Shown in pieces: positions 20,925-30,765 of a stretch of DNA of 44,781 nucleotides; the first letter of the stretch is position 1, and the number at the start of each line of letters is the position of its first letter. Below the pieces are notes generated by a model, which made no database searches, was not told the DNA's origin, and saw only the letters and a program-made list of their open reading frames with translations. Origin of the DNA: Cyanobacteriota bacterium (lineage in GTDB: Bacteria > Cyanobacteriota > Cyanobacteriia > Leptolyngbyales > Leptolyngbyaceae); assembly GCA_026389365.1 (NCBI GenBank), contig JAPLHZ010000112.1, forward strand, positions 1 through 44,781, in the 5' to 3' direction. The position numbers were made by a program, and so were the translations under genes.

Positions 20925-22097
20925 TTATCGTGCGCGCTGAAGAATGATCATTCCTTCGCCGACGACAGGATTGCGGGCAATGAGGCTGCCTTCGGTGTCT
21001 TCCAGCCTGAGGTTGCTATAGCCTTGGCCTTGGGTTGTGACCAGAAGGCTGTTGGTGAGTTTAGTTTGGGTGTCTTCGGTACTTTGGTACCAGGCATCGC
21101 TGAGGGTAATCGTCAGATTGCGTCCGCTGGGACGGATACTCACGATCGCTTGGTTCACTAATGAGTCGGCGATGATGTCGAGATTTTTGCGTAGTTGTAG
21201 GCGACGAGAGGATTCAGGATTTTGAATTTCGGAGGGTTGGCTAACAGGATTTTGGCTTACAGGCTTTGGGGGGGTGGATGGGGCGATCTCCGTCTGAGGG
21301 ATCGTCTGATTGGGAGATGCGCTGGGAGTACTGATACTGCGATCGACGATCGGCAAAGATGTACTGTCGTAGCTACGTTTTGGACGATTAGATGCACGGT
21401 AAGCAGGCGCTTCAGATGGGCGATCGGTGGGTGAACTACCACTTATGTTGCGATCGTTGTCCGGCTCATTACCGTAGGGCTTATTGTAGGCTGATCGATC
21501 GATCGCAGGCCGAGTGTTGCGCTCTGGAGTTGCGGCTTGGCCAGAGGGTAAGACTGAGAAAAACCAGAGAACTAACAACAATGTTCCGGCAAAAATTCCA
21601 GAGAGGGTGCGATCGCTCAAGCTTTGGAATGATTCGGGTAGCCGAGGCTTGACGATCGCGATCGTTTTTTCCCAAATCGGTCGGATGGTTGTCCATATCC
21701 GAGAGGTCAGTTGGGTAACGGGTGTCCAGTCAATGGGTTTGACTATGGGTTCATTACGATCGCGGGCGGTTCTTTCTTGGGTTTCGAGCTGCTGAATCCA
21801 CCGATTAGTTTGAGCAGTAACTAGTCTCAGGGTCGCCAAAGCGGTGGGGCGCAATTGAATTGTGGTCCGAATAATCCAGGCGAGAATAGATTGTAGGGTG
21901 TCATTGATTCGAGGATCGATTTTAGGATTGACCGTGGACGACGATCTACGATCGCTCGATTTTCCGGGTGCGGAGTCGGAAAATTTAGACCCTGAGAATT
22001 TGGACTCGGGCGGAGCAGCGGACTTCATCGGCGGCTCCAAATTAGGGGTATTGTCGGGTGGTTGGGGTTGTTCTGTCATGTCGGCTACCTTTTCCAA
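20925..22097 (-). CDS. Hypothetical protein with single TM and Pro/Ser-rich linker
   Basis: 390 aa; TM LSGIFAGTLLLVLWFFSVLPSGQA; C-terminal globular NLTITLSDAWYQSTEDTQTKLTNSLL. Confidence 0.6.
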   Translation of the reverse strand: MEKVADMTEQPQPPDNTPNLEPPMKSAAPPESKFSGSKFSDSAPGKSSDRRSSSTVNPKIDPRINDTLQSILAWIIRTTIQLRPTALATLRLVTAQTNRWIQQLETQERTARDRNEPIVKPIDWTPVTQLTSRIWTTIRPIWEKTIAIVKPRLPESFQSLSDRTLSGIFAGTLLLVLWFFSVLPSGQAATPERNTRPAIDRSAYNKPYGNEPDNDRNISGSSPTDRPSEAPAYRASNRPKRSYDSTSLPIVDRSISTPSASPNQTIPQTEIAPSTPPKPVSQNPVSQPSEIQNPESSRRLQLRKNLDIIADSLVNQAIVSIRPSGRNLTITLSDAWYQSTEDTQTKLTNSLLVTTQGQGYSNLRLEDTEGSLIARNPVVGEGMIILQRAR

Positions 22098-22233
22098 AAT
22101 CTACCAATCTTCCAGATCCAATTGCTAAAGGTATTTTGGGCCAGCCATGGCTCTAGCAACGTAATTCTTCAACTATATTAGAACTTAATGAAGGCAAAAT
22201 TTTAGGATTGCTCGGTTTTGAGCTAGGACCATC

Positions 22234-23163
22234 ATGGTATTTAAACGAAGACAGTTTTTGACCCTAGCGGCATTCAGTGGCTTTGGAATTGGAGCAATAG
22301 GCTTTGGACTCCGGAGTCTAGCCGTGAAGAAAGACGTCAATCCCACTAATCCCACCAGTCCTACCCTCGTCCCGACATTAAAAGACAGTCTTGGCCCACT
22401 TCAACTGCGGCTAATTGCCACGGCTGATTCGGGTTCAGGTGATAAAAATCAGTTTGCAGTCGGACGAGCAATGGCGGACTATCACACCCGATCGCCCTTT
22501 CAGCTTGCAATCCTCGCAGGTGACAACATTTATAACAGCGGCGAAATATCGAAAATCAAAGAAGCCTTCGAGGAGCCTTACGGGGAACTTTTAAAGCGTG
22601 GGGTCAAGTTTCGGGCTTGTCTTGGAAATCACGACATTCGCACTGAGAACGGAATCCCTCAAGTTAAATATGCTGACTTCAACATGGACGATCGTTACTA
22701 CACCTTCACCCAAGGCCCAGCGCAATTCTTTGTCCTAGAAACAAATACTAATGTGGATTGGAAGACCCAAATGGCTTGGCTGACTCAGCAGCTCGAACAA
22801 AGCAAAGCCGCCTGGAAAATAGTCTACGGCCATCATCCGATTTATTCATCCGGCGTCTATGGCACAAATGCTGAAATGGTCAAGCGATTTTCGGCAGTAT
22901 TTAAAAAACATCGCGTCAATCTGTATGTCAACGGCCACGAACATCACTACGAGCGCAGTCGCAATATAGAAGGCACCACCTATCTGGTCACGGGTCATGG
23001 CGGTGCGTCGCTAAGACCCGTTCGGATGTCAAAATCGTCGGAGTTTGCAGTGTCGAGGTTTGGGTTTAGTACGATCGAACTCTATCAAAATTCGATGGTG
23101 ATTCAAGGCATCGGGACAGACGGAAGCGTCTTCGATCGTGGCATTATTCCCCAGTGGGCCTAG
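22234..23163 (+). CDS. Metallophosphoesterase (purple acid phosphatase-like), Tat-type signal
   Basis: KRRQFLTLAAFSGFG; LAILAGDNIYNSGE, ACLGNHDIR, VYGHHPIYS, VNGHEHHYER. Confidence 0.9.
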   Translation: MVFKRRQFLTLAAFSGFGIGAIGFGLRSLAVKKDVNPTNPTSPTLVPTLKDSLGPLQLRLIATADSGSGDKNQFAVGRAMADYHTRSPFQLAILAGDNIYNSGEISKIKEAFEEPYGELLKRGVKFRACLGNHDIRTENGIPQVKYADFNMDDRYYTFTQGPAQFFVLETNTNVDWKTQMAWLTQQLEQSKAAWKIVYGHHPIYSSGVYGTNAEMVKRFSAVFKKHRVNLYVNGHEHHYERSRNIEGTTYLVTGHGGASLRPVRMSKSSEFAVSRFGFSTIELYQNSMVIQGIGTDGSVFDRGIIPQWA

Positions 23164-23260
23164 TCCGTGAATTTAATACGGTGAATTTAATAAAATAGAG
23201 AGTCGATCGTCACTCTAACGATCGCAACAGATCTAACAGATCCATTGGTCTACAAATTAA

Positions 23261-23896
23261 TTAACCTAATCTAGCTAAATGCATCTGCTTCACCAAAAAA
23301 CCAGCGGATGCCTCCGATCGGCGCTTATAAATTGCAACTTCTTGAACTTGGTCAGAAGCAATAGGACTGAGTTTACGACCAAATTCAGCCGCAAAGTTTT
23401 GGCCATCTAAAAATTCACTGGTCTGGATAGTGACTTTCAGGCAAGTACCTTCTAACTCCACAACCGAAGTCAGATCAGGCCGATCGCTCAAAACATCAGC
23501 TACAAATTTCTGAATCTCTTCAAGATTTCCTTCCTGAGCCAGCATAAGAGGATCAATCACAATCACCTCGGCTTCTAGCTCCGGCGGAACTTCATTGGCC
23601 AGTTCAAACCGATAACTCCACTGTGGTTTCGACTCCGCCGCGCACTTGCCATAAATCTGAAGCACCGCAATGGATTCAATCCCTAGCATCTTCACCTCAT
23701 GAATAATCTGGGCCGTCACCCATTGTTGTTCGGGTACCTCGTCCGCTTCCACCAAAAGGTTTAGACAGTCTGCCGCACTTGCCGCCTTGACTTTTAAGGA
23801 TCGCGATTGGAGATGGTGGGTGAGTAGCGCCGCGATCGCACTGGGATTTCCTTGTTTTGCAGCATCTAAAACATCAGACAGAAACTCCGGAACAAT
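23261..23896 (-). CDS. Conserved cyanobacterial hypothetical protein (ORF track starts at GTG 23755; the frame extends upstream)
   Basis: Upstream in frame reads VPEFLSDVLDAAKQGNPSAIAALLTHHLQSRSLKVKAASAADCLNLLVEADEVPEQQ; no ATG/GTG/TTG found at the expected start, only ATT at 23896. Confidence 0.55.
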   Translation of the reverse strand: MVPEFLSDVLDAAKQGNPSAIAALLTHHLQSRSLKVKAASAADCLNLLVEADEVPEQQWVTAQIIHEVKMLGIESIAVLQIYGKCAAESKPQWSYRFELANEVPPELEAEVIVIDPLMLAQEGNLEEIQKFVADVLSDRPDLTSVVELEGTCLKVTIQTSEFLDGQNFAAEFGRKLSPIASDQVQEVAIYKRRSEASAGFLVKQMHLARLG

Positions 23897-24080
23897 GAGA
23901 AATAGGTGTGAAATACGTGAGAAATAGGTTGAATTTTAATCAATTTTCTAGATGCCAGCATGTCCAAACCCGGACAGAATCCCTAGACAAAATAGAAAAC
24001 ATCGTTGATTCTCACATTTTACTCATCAAAAGGCACCGCCAATTTGTTACCCTATTCCGAATAGTTTTAGGGAAGAACGC

Positions 24081-25244
24081 GTGGAAATTCAAATTGGCAG
24101 AGGCAAAACCGCTCGTCGTGCATATGGATTCGACGAGATTGCTCTCTCGCCAGGATCAAAAACACTGGACCCTAGTTTAGCTGATACAAATTGGTCGATC
24201 GGTGGAATCGATCGGGAAATTCCCATCATTGCGAGCGCCATGGACGGAGTGGTGGATGTCAAAATGGCAGTCGAACTCTCAAAGTTAGGGGCACTAGGCG
24301 TTTTAAATTTAGAAGGGGTACAAACACGCTACGAAGACCCCAACCCCATTCTGGATAAAATCGCCAGCGTCGGCAAAGATGAATTCGTCACCCTGATGCA
24401 AAAGCTGTACCAAGAGCCAATCAAGCCCGAACTCGTCGAAAAACGAATTCAAGAAATCAAAGCCCAAGGTGGAATTGTCGCTGTTAGTGCAACTCCCGCC
24501 GGAGCCGCTCGATTTGGACTAGTAGCTGCCAAAGCAGGTGCGCAGCTTTTCTTCATTCAAGCCACCGTAGTCTCGACCAATCACACCTCTCCCGAAGATA
24601 TCGCCCCACTAGATCTAGCCAAATTCTGTCAGGAAATGCCAATTCCCGTCATCTTGGGCAACTGCGTGACCTATGACGTGACCCTAGAACTGATGAAAGC
24701 TGGAGCCGCTGGCATTATGGTAGGGATAGGACCAGGCGCTGCTTGTACCTCTCGCGGCGTGCTGGGTGTGGGGGTTCCTCAGGCGACCGCTGTGGCCGAT
24801 TGTGCAGCAGCGCGGGATGAGTTTTTCAAAACTACAGGCACTTACATTCCGATTATTGCGGATGGTGGATTGGTGACAGGGGGAGACATTTGTAAATGCA
24901 TTGCCTGTGGTGCGGATGCGGTGATGATTGGGTCGCCGTTTGCCCGATCGGCAGAAGCTCCCGGTCGTGGATTCCATTGGGGCATGGCAACTCCAAGTCC
25001 AATTTTGCCTCGGGGCACCCGCATCAAAGTGGGCACCACCGGAACGCTTAAGCAAATCTTGCGTGGTCCGGCCATCCTTGATGACGGCACCCACAATCTA
25101 CTCGGTGCGCTCCAAACTAGTATGGGAACCTTGGGCGCAGCGACGATTAAGGAAATGCAGCAGGTGAATGTGGTGATTGCACCATCGTTGCTGACAGAAG
25201 GGAAGGTTTACCAAAAAGCTCAGCAATTGGGAATGGGTAAATAG
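24081..25244 (+). CDS. guaB3: GuaB3-type IMP dehydrogenase family protein
   Basis: 387 aa; GPGAACTSRGVLGVGVPQATAVADCAAAR loop; no CBS domains. Confidence 0.93.
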   Translation: MEIQIGRGKTARRAYGFDEIALSPGSKTLDPSLADTNWSIGGIDREIPIIASAMDGVVDVKMAVELSKLGALGVLNLEGVQTRYEDPNPILDKIASVGKDEFVTLMQKLYQEPIKPELVEKRIQEIKAQGGIVAVSATPAGAARFGLVAAKAGAQLFFIQATVVSTNHTSPEDIAPLDLAKFCQEMPIPVILGNCVTYDVTLELMKAGAAGIMVGIGPGAACTSRGVLGVGVPQATAVADCAAARDEFFKTTGTYIPIIADGGLVTGGDICKCIACGADAVMIGSPFARSAEAPGRGFHWGMATPSPILPRGTRIKVGTTGTLKQILRGPAILDDGTHNLLGALQTSMGTLGAATIKEMQQVNVVIAPSLLTEGKVYQKAQQLGMGK

Positions 25245-25462
25245 CGGATTTGTATTCGGTCTAGGATCGAAAATTTTGAAGTTATCTGCAACATATTTTA
25301 TTGATATGTGAAGATACCTTGAGATTTCCAGAAACTCATTGCGATCGTATTTTGCAACTACGGATGGTCTAAATCATCGAAATCCTCACAGAGCAAAGCG
25401 ATCGGTGTTTTACATAGGTCGATTTATCACCCTAATTTTTCTATACAGTCAACTGTATTGAG

Positions 25463-25492
25463 TTGGAAAAATTAGATTAAACGTCATACAAT
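25463..25492 (+). promoter_or_regulatory. Sigma70-type promoter for yfr1
   Basis: ttggaa (25463-25468), 18-bp spacer, tacaat (25487-25492), predicted start about 25499. Confidence 0.65.
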
Positions 25493-25498
25493 GAGGGG

Positions 25499-25576
25499 GA
25501 TAGCGGAGATGTAAAAGTTTCCGTTCACTCCTCACACCACACTCCGCCTGAACTTTGGTTCAGGCGGTTCTTTTTT
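25499..25576 (+). ncRNA. yfr1: Yfr1 small RNA
   Basis: Conserved single-stranded motif ACTCCTCACACC at 25527-25538, flanked by a 5' hairpin (cgga...tccg) and 3' terminator hairpin ccgcctgaactttggttcaggcgg-ttctttttt; located between guaB3 and trxA, the known location of Yfr1. Confidence 0.92.
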
Positions 25577-25670
25577 GGAACAGAATTGGAACAGAAATGG
25601 AATGACCCAATGAGCACAATCGTCCCCTGTGCTACAATTTATTCTAAACTTTAGGCGCAGGATTCACAGC

Positions 25671-25994
25671 ATGTCAGAAGCTACGCAAGTCACAGATGCC
25701 TCCTTCGATTCCGAGGTATTGGAGAGCGAGGTTCCAGTTCTGGTTGATTTTTGGGCACCCTGGTGCGGTCCCTGCCGAATGGTGGCACCTGTGGTCGAAG
25801 AAATTTCCAAGGAGTACGACGGTCGCGTCAAGGTCGTCAAGGTCGATACGGATAAGAACCCTAGCGTTGCCAACAAATACGGTATCCGCAGCATTCCAAC
25901 GTTGATGATTTTTAAAGGCGGTCAGAAAGTGGATATGGTGGTGGGCGCAGTTCCCAAGACTACATTGGCCAATACGTTAGATAAATATCTGTAG
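25671..25994 (+). CDS. trxA: Thioredoxin
   Basis: [23 protein letters not shown] at 25671. Confidence 0.96.
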   Translation: MSEATQVTDASFDSEVLESEVPVLVDFWAPWCGPCRMVAPVVEEISKEYDGRVKVVKVDTDKNPSVANKYGIRSIPTLMIFKGGQKVDMVVGAVPKTTLANTLDKYL

Positions 25995-26102
25995 AGAGTT
26001 ATCTGTCAAGAACCGCCTGTCGATTTATGGGTTGGCTATTGAGTTTGAGCGATGCATCTCCTTGAGGGAGGTTTATCTTGAACGTATTCAGTCAAGTTTG
26101 AT

Positions 26103-26138
26103 AAACAAGGGATGGAACGATCGTTCCATCCCTTGTTT
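26103..26138 (+). terminator. Terminator: 36-bp perfect palindrome
   Basis: aaacaagggatggaacga|tcgttccatcccttgttt followed by tt. Confidence 0.85.
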
Positions 26139-26297
26139 TTATATTTATTTTGAATTCTTCTTTAAAAATATTAGTTTATAAACCTTCAATATCTAACCAC
26201 TTAACTAGTTAAGGCTGGATCGCGCTATCTCACAGACACATGATGCCGCAGATCCTAGGTCATCTCCCTATTGAAAATACGATTAACGGTGTGTTTC

Positions 26298-26840
26298 ATG
26301 CAGCCCAACAACCCAACCCCCAGTCGCTTTAGCCGCCTCAGCCGATCGTTTAATCTTCAAGACACCTACCCTTGTCCGATTTGTCGCAATGGCACGGTAC
26401 AGAACATGGTCATGATGGAAACACTATCTTGTAGTTTTTGTCGCCATATTTTTAGCGCTGATTTGTCATTACAAATTCTGCGAGTTGAGGATACGTTCCC
26501 AAAATTGACTTGGATTTGGAATCGCGATCGGTGGAGAACCCAAACCCCTAGAGATTCGGATCTGACTTATTTAGTCTGGTTTACCAGTGCTTTTTTAATC
26601 ATCATTCCAGCCTTAATGATCGGGCTACCTGCTTATGTTTTTCCACCCATCGGCGGATTACAATTAAATTCGTTCTCAATTGTTTGGGGTGAAATGACGT
26701 TGGGCCTTCATAGCTTGATTGCAGCCTGGTTACTGGTGGAACATTATCAATTACCATCCTATGTCGCCGCCAAAATCACGCTCGATCGTACCATCGAGCA
26801 ATTGAAAGACCGGATTAAAAATCAATTCTCAATGCAATAG
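26298..26840 (+). CDS. Zinc-ribbon membrane protein, conserved hypothetical
   Basis: CPICRNGTVQNMVMMETLSCSFC and two TM segments. Confidence 0.65.
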   Translation: MQPNNPTPSRFSRLSRSFNLQDTYPCPICRNGTVQNMVMMETLSCSFCRHIFSADLSLQILRVEDTFPKLTWIWNRDRWRTQTPRDSDLTYLVWFTSAFLIIIPALMIGLPAYVFPPIGGLQLNSFSIVWGEMTLGLHSLIAAWLLVEHYQLPSYVAAKITLDRTIEQLKDRIKNQFSMQ

Positions 26841-26900
26841 AGAATAAGAAAGGACATCTCTGCCGATATAGTTGATCTAATGCCCAATTGAGCGACTTCC

Positions 26901-27728
26901 ATGCCATATTTCCTACAAGAACCCTGGATCATCGCGATCGTTATCAATACTGCTCTTCTACTCCCCGCCTATCTCTCCCCCAAAAAGCTTCTTACGCCTG
27001 AAGGTACGCTCCATGCTTGGGTGTTGGGGATCTTAATTTTTGGCTGCCTGGGATGGCGGGGCTATGCTGTGATGATGGTCTATTTTCTGGTGGGTTCTGG
27101 TGTGACGCGCATTGGCATGGCCGAGAAAGAAGCAGCGGGCATTGCGGAAAAACGATCGGGGGCGCGAGGTCCGGAAAATGTATGGGGATCGGCGTTTGTG
27201 GCGACGATTTGTGCGATCGGGTTTTGGATGTTGAAGGTGTGGAACTACCGAGAATTGATGCAGGTCGGCGGACAAGTGGAAAAGCTGCCTTACCATTGGG
27301 CCATTACATTACCGCCGCTTCTTCTCCTCGCCTACACCGCAAGTATTTCAACGAAGTTATCGGATACGGCGGCGAGTGAAGTGGGAAAAGCCTATGGAAA
27401 ACGAACATTTTTAATTACAACCCTGAAACCAGTACCGCCAGGAACAGAGGGAGCCGTGAGTCTTGAAGGGACGATCGCGGGAATTATTGCGTCATTTTTG
27501 ATTTCGATCGTAGCTTGGGGCCTAGGCATGATTCCCCATCAGTCTCCTGTAGGAATTGTGATTTGTATGGTGGCAGCATTTGTGGCGACCAATGTGGAAA
27601 GCGTGATTGGGGCGACGATTCAGGAAAAATATCACTGGTTGACGAATGAGCTGGTGAATGTGGCAAATACTGCGATCGGCGCAGGGACCGCAATTATTCT
27701 GGGATTAGTCTGGTTTCAGATTTATTAG
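26901..27728 (+). CDS. DUF92 / TIGR00297 family membrane protein (VTE6-like phytyl-phosphate kinase family)
   Basis: GTLHAWVLGILIFGCLGWRGYAVMMVYFLVGSGVTRIG ... KLSDTAASEVGKAYGKRTFLITTLKPVPPGTEGAVSLEGT. Confidence 0.88.
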   Translation: MPYFLQEPWIIAIVINTALLLPAYLSPKKLLTPEGTLHAWVLGILIFGCLGWRGYAVMMVYFLVGSGVTRIGMAEKEAAGIAEKRSGARGPENVWGSAFVATICAIGFWMLKVWNYRELMQVGGQVEKLPYHWAITLPPLLLLAYTASISTKLSDTAASEVGKAYGKRTFLITTLKPVPPGTEGAVSLEGTIAGIIASFLISIVAWGLGMIPHQSPVGIVICMVAAFVATNVESVIGATIQEKYHWLTNELVNVANTAIGAGTAIILGLVWFQIY

Positions 27729-27904
27729 TAAACTTCTGGAATTTAGACACGTAAAGCTGAATTCTGGATCATGCCCCTAATTCACTTGAACATTGACTGC
27801 CAAAATTTATTACCAATTTTGCAGAAGACGTTGTCCTAAAAGAATATCCCTTTGCAGGGATTACAATATATCCATTAAATGTTATTTAGCTATGGGCAAA
27901 TTTT

Positions 27905-28438
27905 ATGAGACCTCCTGTCAAAACAACTCTACTCAAGACGACTTTATTAAGTGCGATGAGTACTGTCGCGATTTTGATACCGATTGTGCTTCAAGCAAAT
28001 GCAGCGATCGCGGGGGATAAGATCTACAAAATTGAGATACGACAAACCAATGCGACCTCTCACACACTAGAGGGTGAAAGCTACAAAAAAATACGAGGTC
28101 GATCGGAATGGGCCGTTCTGATGGTCAACGAGGACGGAACTGTCCAACTCAAACATATGATTCGCACGACCCAATCCTATGGGGTGAGCACTTGGTCAGA
28201 TCATGTCGTCACCGCACTCAACGTCTGCCCAGTTATAGACAAGCGTAGCGCTTGCGGGGGGCTAAAAGGCGATCGCTTTACATTGCCAAAAGGGAACAGT
28301 ATCAAGGACTTTCAGTTTGAATTCCAAGTTCAAGAGAACAATGGTTCCCAGGTTAGATTTGTGCAAGTGCCCCGAGACTTCATCGCTGAAGAATTACCTG
28401 CTGTTGACAATTCACGATCGCGATCGGTCCGAAAATAA
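27905..28438 (+). CDS. Secreted hypothetical protein
   Basis: Signal peptide to about QANAAIAGD; no recognised domain. Confidence 0.5.
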   Translation: MRPPVKTTLLKTTLLSAMSTVAILIPIVLQANAAIAGDKIYKIEIRQTNATSHTLEGESYKKIRGRSEWAVLMVNEDGTVQLKHMIRTTQSYGVSTWSDHVVTALNVCPVIDKRSACGGLKGDRFTLPKGNSIKDFQFEFQVQENNGSQVRFVQVPRDFIAEELPAVDNSRSRSVRK

Positions 28439-28476
28439 GTCACCATATGAACTAGTCCTTCACTCCCAAGTTCGCG

Positions 28477-29286
28477 ATGCAATTCTCTAATGAATGCTCT
28501 CCAGCCCTCGCTACGGGCCTTCCCATAAGACTTCCTACGGGCATGTTGCGATCGGTGCATCACATTGCGCTGAATGTCGCTGATATGAACGCCTCCTGTG
28601 ATTTTTATGGCAACATTTTGGGATTGCATCGGTTGGTGGGCGACGAAGTTCCGACAACCTTAACCGCACTGGTCGCAGCGGGAAAGGTAACAAACTTCAA
28701 AACCCCGGACGGCATTATTCTCGATCTATTCAGCGAACCAAATCTACGATCGCCCCATCCGGATCCCACCCAGCAATTCACCCGAGCCAATCATCTGGCC
28801 TTTGATATTCACTCAGAAGAGTTTGATCTTGCGGTGGATTGTCTGATTGCAAATCAAATCAAAATCGACAATGGTCCAGTGTCTCGGCCAACAGGTCGGG
28901 GAATTTATTTCTATGATCCCGATGGATTTATGATCGAAATCCGGTGCGATCGTATCGATGAGATCTATATTATTAGTTCAATTTCAGACTGGCACAGTTC
29001 CCAGACTCTAGGGATTCACACAACTCCAAGTCTCAAGAGTGAAGGGTTCATCCACAGCTCCACACGAGAACATATTCTTTGGGCTGCGAATAAACATTAC
29101 CTGGGCAAGACTGATCTGTTATTGATTGCGATCGATCCTCAAAAAATTAAAGCGCCTTGGCGATTCGATGTGGTTAAAAATATCGGTAACTTTCCACATA
29201 TTTATGGCGAACTCAATGTTGATGCGGCAATTCGATGGGAGCCGTTCAGACAAAATGAGTCAGGACTGTTTGAATTCCCTTTTTAG
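28477..29286 (+). CDS. VOC (glyoxalase-like) - DUF952 fusion protein
   Basis: N-terminal VHHIALNVADMNASCDFYGNILGLH...FYDPDGFMIEIRCD (VOC); C-terminal GFIHSSTREHILWAANKHYLGKTDLLLIAID...FPHIYGELNVDA (DUF952). Confidence 0.75.
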   Translation: MQFSNECSPALATGLPIRLPTGMLRSVHHIALNVADMNASCDFYGNILGLHRLVGDEVPTTLTALVAAGKVTNFKTPDGIILDLFSEPNLRSPHPDPTQQFTRANHLAFDIHSEEFDLAVDCLIANQIKIDNGPVSRPTGRGIYFYDPDGFMIEIRCDRIDEIYIISSISDWHSSQTLGIHTTPSLKSEGFIHSSTREHILWAANKHYLGKTDLLLIAIDPQKIKAPWRFDVVKNIGNFPHIYGELNVDAAIRWEPFRQNESGLFEFPF

Positions 29287-29384
29287 AGCTTTGATAAATA
29301 AAATTGTTAGAAACAAAGAAGTACCAGAGGTCAACAGAAGAGGCGATCGCACCAAATGTTGACCTGGTAGTTCAGAAGCTAAAT

Positions 29385-29564
29385 CTAGGCTTCGTCTTCT
29401 TCAGTTGCAGCCGTTGGAGGATACACAAATCCCTTAGCGCGTCCTGTTAAGACCGATTTGCCAAGAGATAGTGCGCGAGCAGCTTGTACGTCTGCTTTAC
29501 GGACCCAAGTTGCACGACGTTGGTCGCGTTTTGCGTTAGAAGTTTTCTTCTTAGGACACGCCAT
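29385..29564 (-). CDS. rpmF: 50S ribosomal protein L32
   Basis: [59 protein letters not shown], 59 aa, below the ORF-track length cutoff. Confidence 0.95.
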   Translation of the reverse strand: MACPKKKTSNAKRDQRRATWVRKADVQAARALSLGKSVLTGRAKGFVYPPTAATEEDEA

Positions 29565-29832
29565 AATGTTTGTGCTTGAAATTAGACAACCTTGTAATAG
29601 TAGCAGTGTTTTACACTTAAATCTGAATCCAGGTCACATCTGTTTCACTGATGCCCCGTGTTTTAACTCAATCCGAATCAATCAAACGACCTTAGCGGTT
29701 GTTGACCGTTTGTATCGTTTATGGGGGGGGAACCTCCTAAATCCTACGGATATGATCCCTAGTTTCTCCTCCTGAATGGGTTTAAATCCTTTACAATAGT
29801 TAATACTCAACTCTTTTTCTAACATTAGCCCC

Positions 29833-30720
29833 ATGACGATCGCACTCTCTCTCGAAGTCGCTCCTAGTCAATATTGGACGTGGCGAGAATTTAAAATTCA
29901 TTACGTGCAAGCCGGAACTCGCAACGATCGCCCCCCGCTATTGTTAGTTCACGGCTTTGGGGCTTCGACTGATCACTGGAAAAAGAATATTGCGGTGTTG
30001 AAGAACGATTTTGAGGTGTATGCGATCGATTTGTTGGGGTTTGGCCGATCGCAGAAGGCTGACACTGCCTACAGTTCTGACCTGTGGTGTGAGCAGTTGA
30101 GTGACTTTGTAAAAGAGATTATTGGCCGTCCAGCGATGATAGTGGGAAATTCGATCGGAGGTTATGCTGCATTGGCCACAGCGTCTCGGTTTCCAGACCA
30201 AGCAGCGGGGGCAATTTTGCTAAATCCAGCGGGTGGATTTAGCGAAGATTATGCTAGACAAGAGGAGAAGAAAACGCCCATACAGCAAGGGATGGGTTCG
30301 GTGATGAAAGGACTGCTTGAGCAGGATTGGTTTGGCTGGGCAATCTTTAAGTTTGTTCAAAATAAAAAATATATCCGCAAAACCTTGCTGCAAGTCTATG
30401 TAAATAAAGACGAGGTGACGGACGAACTGATTGATGATATTTACCGTCCCGCTTGTGATGAAGGTGCGTCCAAGGTGTTTTCCTTGGTCTTCCGATCGCC
30501 CAAGGGGAAGCCTATGGATGCATTACTCGAAACTATGACCCAACCGCTTTATATTATTTGGGGTGAGAAAGATCCGTGGATCGGCGACCCGGTAGTGCGA
30601 GGCGATCGCTTTAAAACCCATTACCCAAGTGTGAAACAGGCGTATATTAATGCCGGACATTGCCCTCATGATGATGCCCCAGCAGAAGTCAATCGCCTGA
30701 TTTGCGAATGGTTGGCTTAG
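29833..30720 (+). CDS. Alpha/beta hydrolase
   Basis: LLLVHGFGAS, IVGNSIGGYAAL nucleophile elbow, AGHCPHDDAP catalytic His. Confidence 0.9.
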   Translation: MTIALSLEVAPSQYWTWREFKIHYVQAGTRNDRPPLLLVHGFGASTDHWKKNIAVLKNDFEVYAIDLLGFGRSQKADTAYSSDLWCEQLSDFVKEIIGRPAMIVGNSIGGYAALATASRFPDQAAGAILLNPAGGFSEDYARQEEKKTPIQQGMGSVMKGLLEQDWFGWAIFKFVQNKKYIRKTLLQVYVNKDEVTDELIDDIYRPACDEGASKVFSLVFRSPKGKPMDALLETMTQPLYIIWGEKDPWIGDPVVRGDRFKTHYPSVKQAYINAGHCPHDDAPAEVNRLICEWLA

Positions 30721-30765
30721 TGGAATAATCAAAATAACGGGCCTAAATTAGGGAGCTATATTAAG

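Noticed and set aside
24684-25094. 136-aa minus-strand ORF antisense to guaB3
   Set aside because: Fully within guaB3 coding; no domain-like features.
29458-29775. 105-aa plus-strand ORF
   Set aside because: Overlaps rpmF on the opposite strand and shows no recognisable domain.
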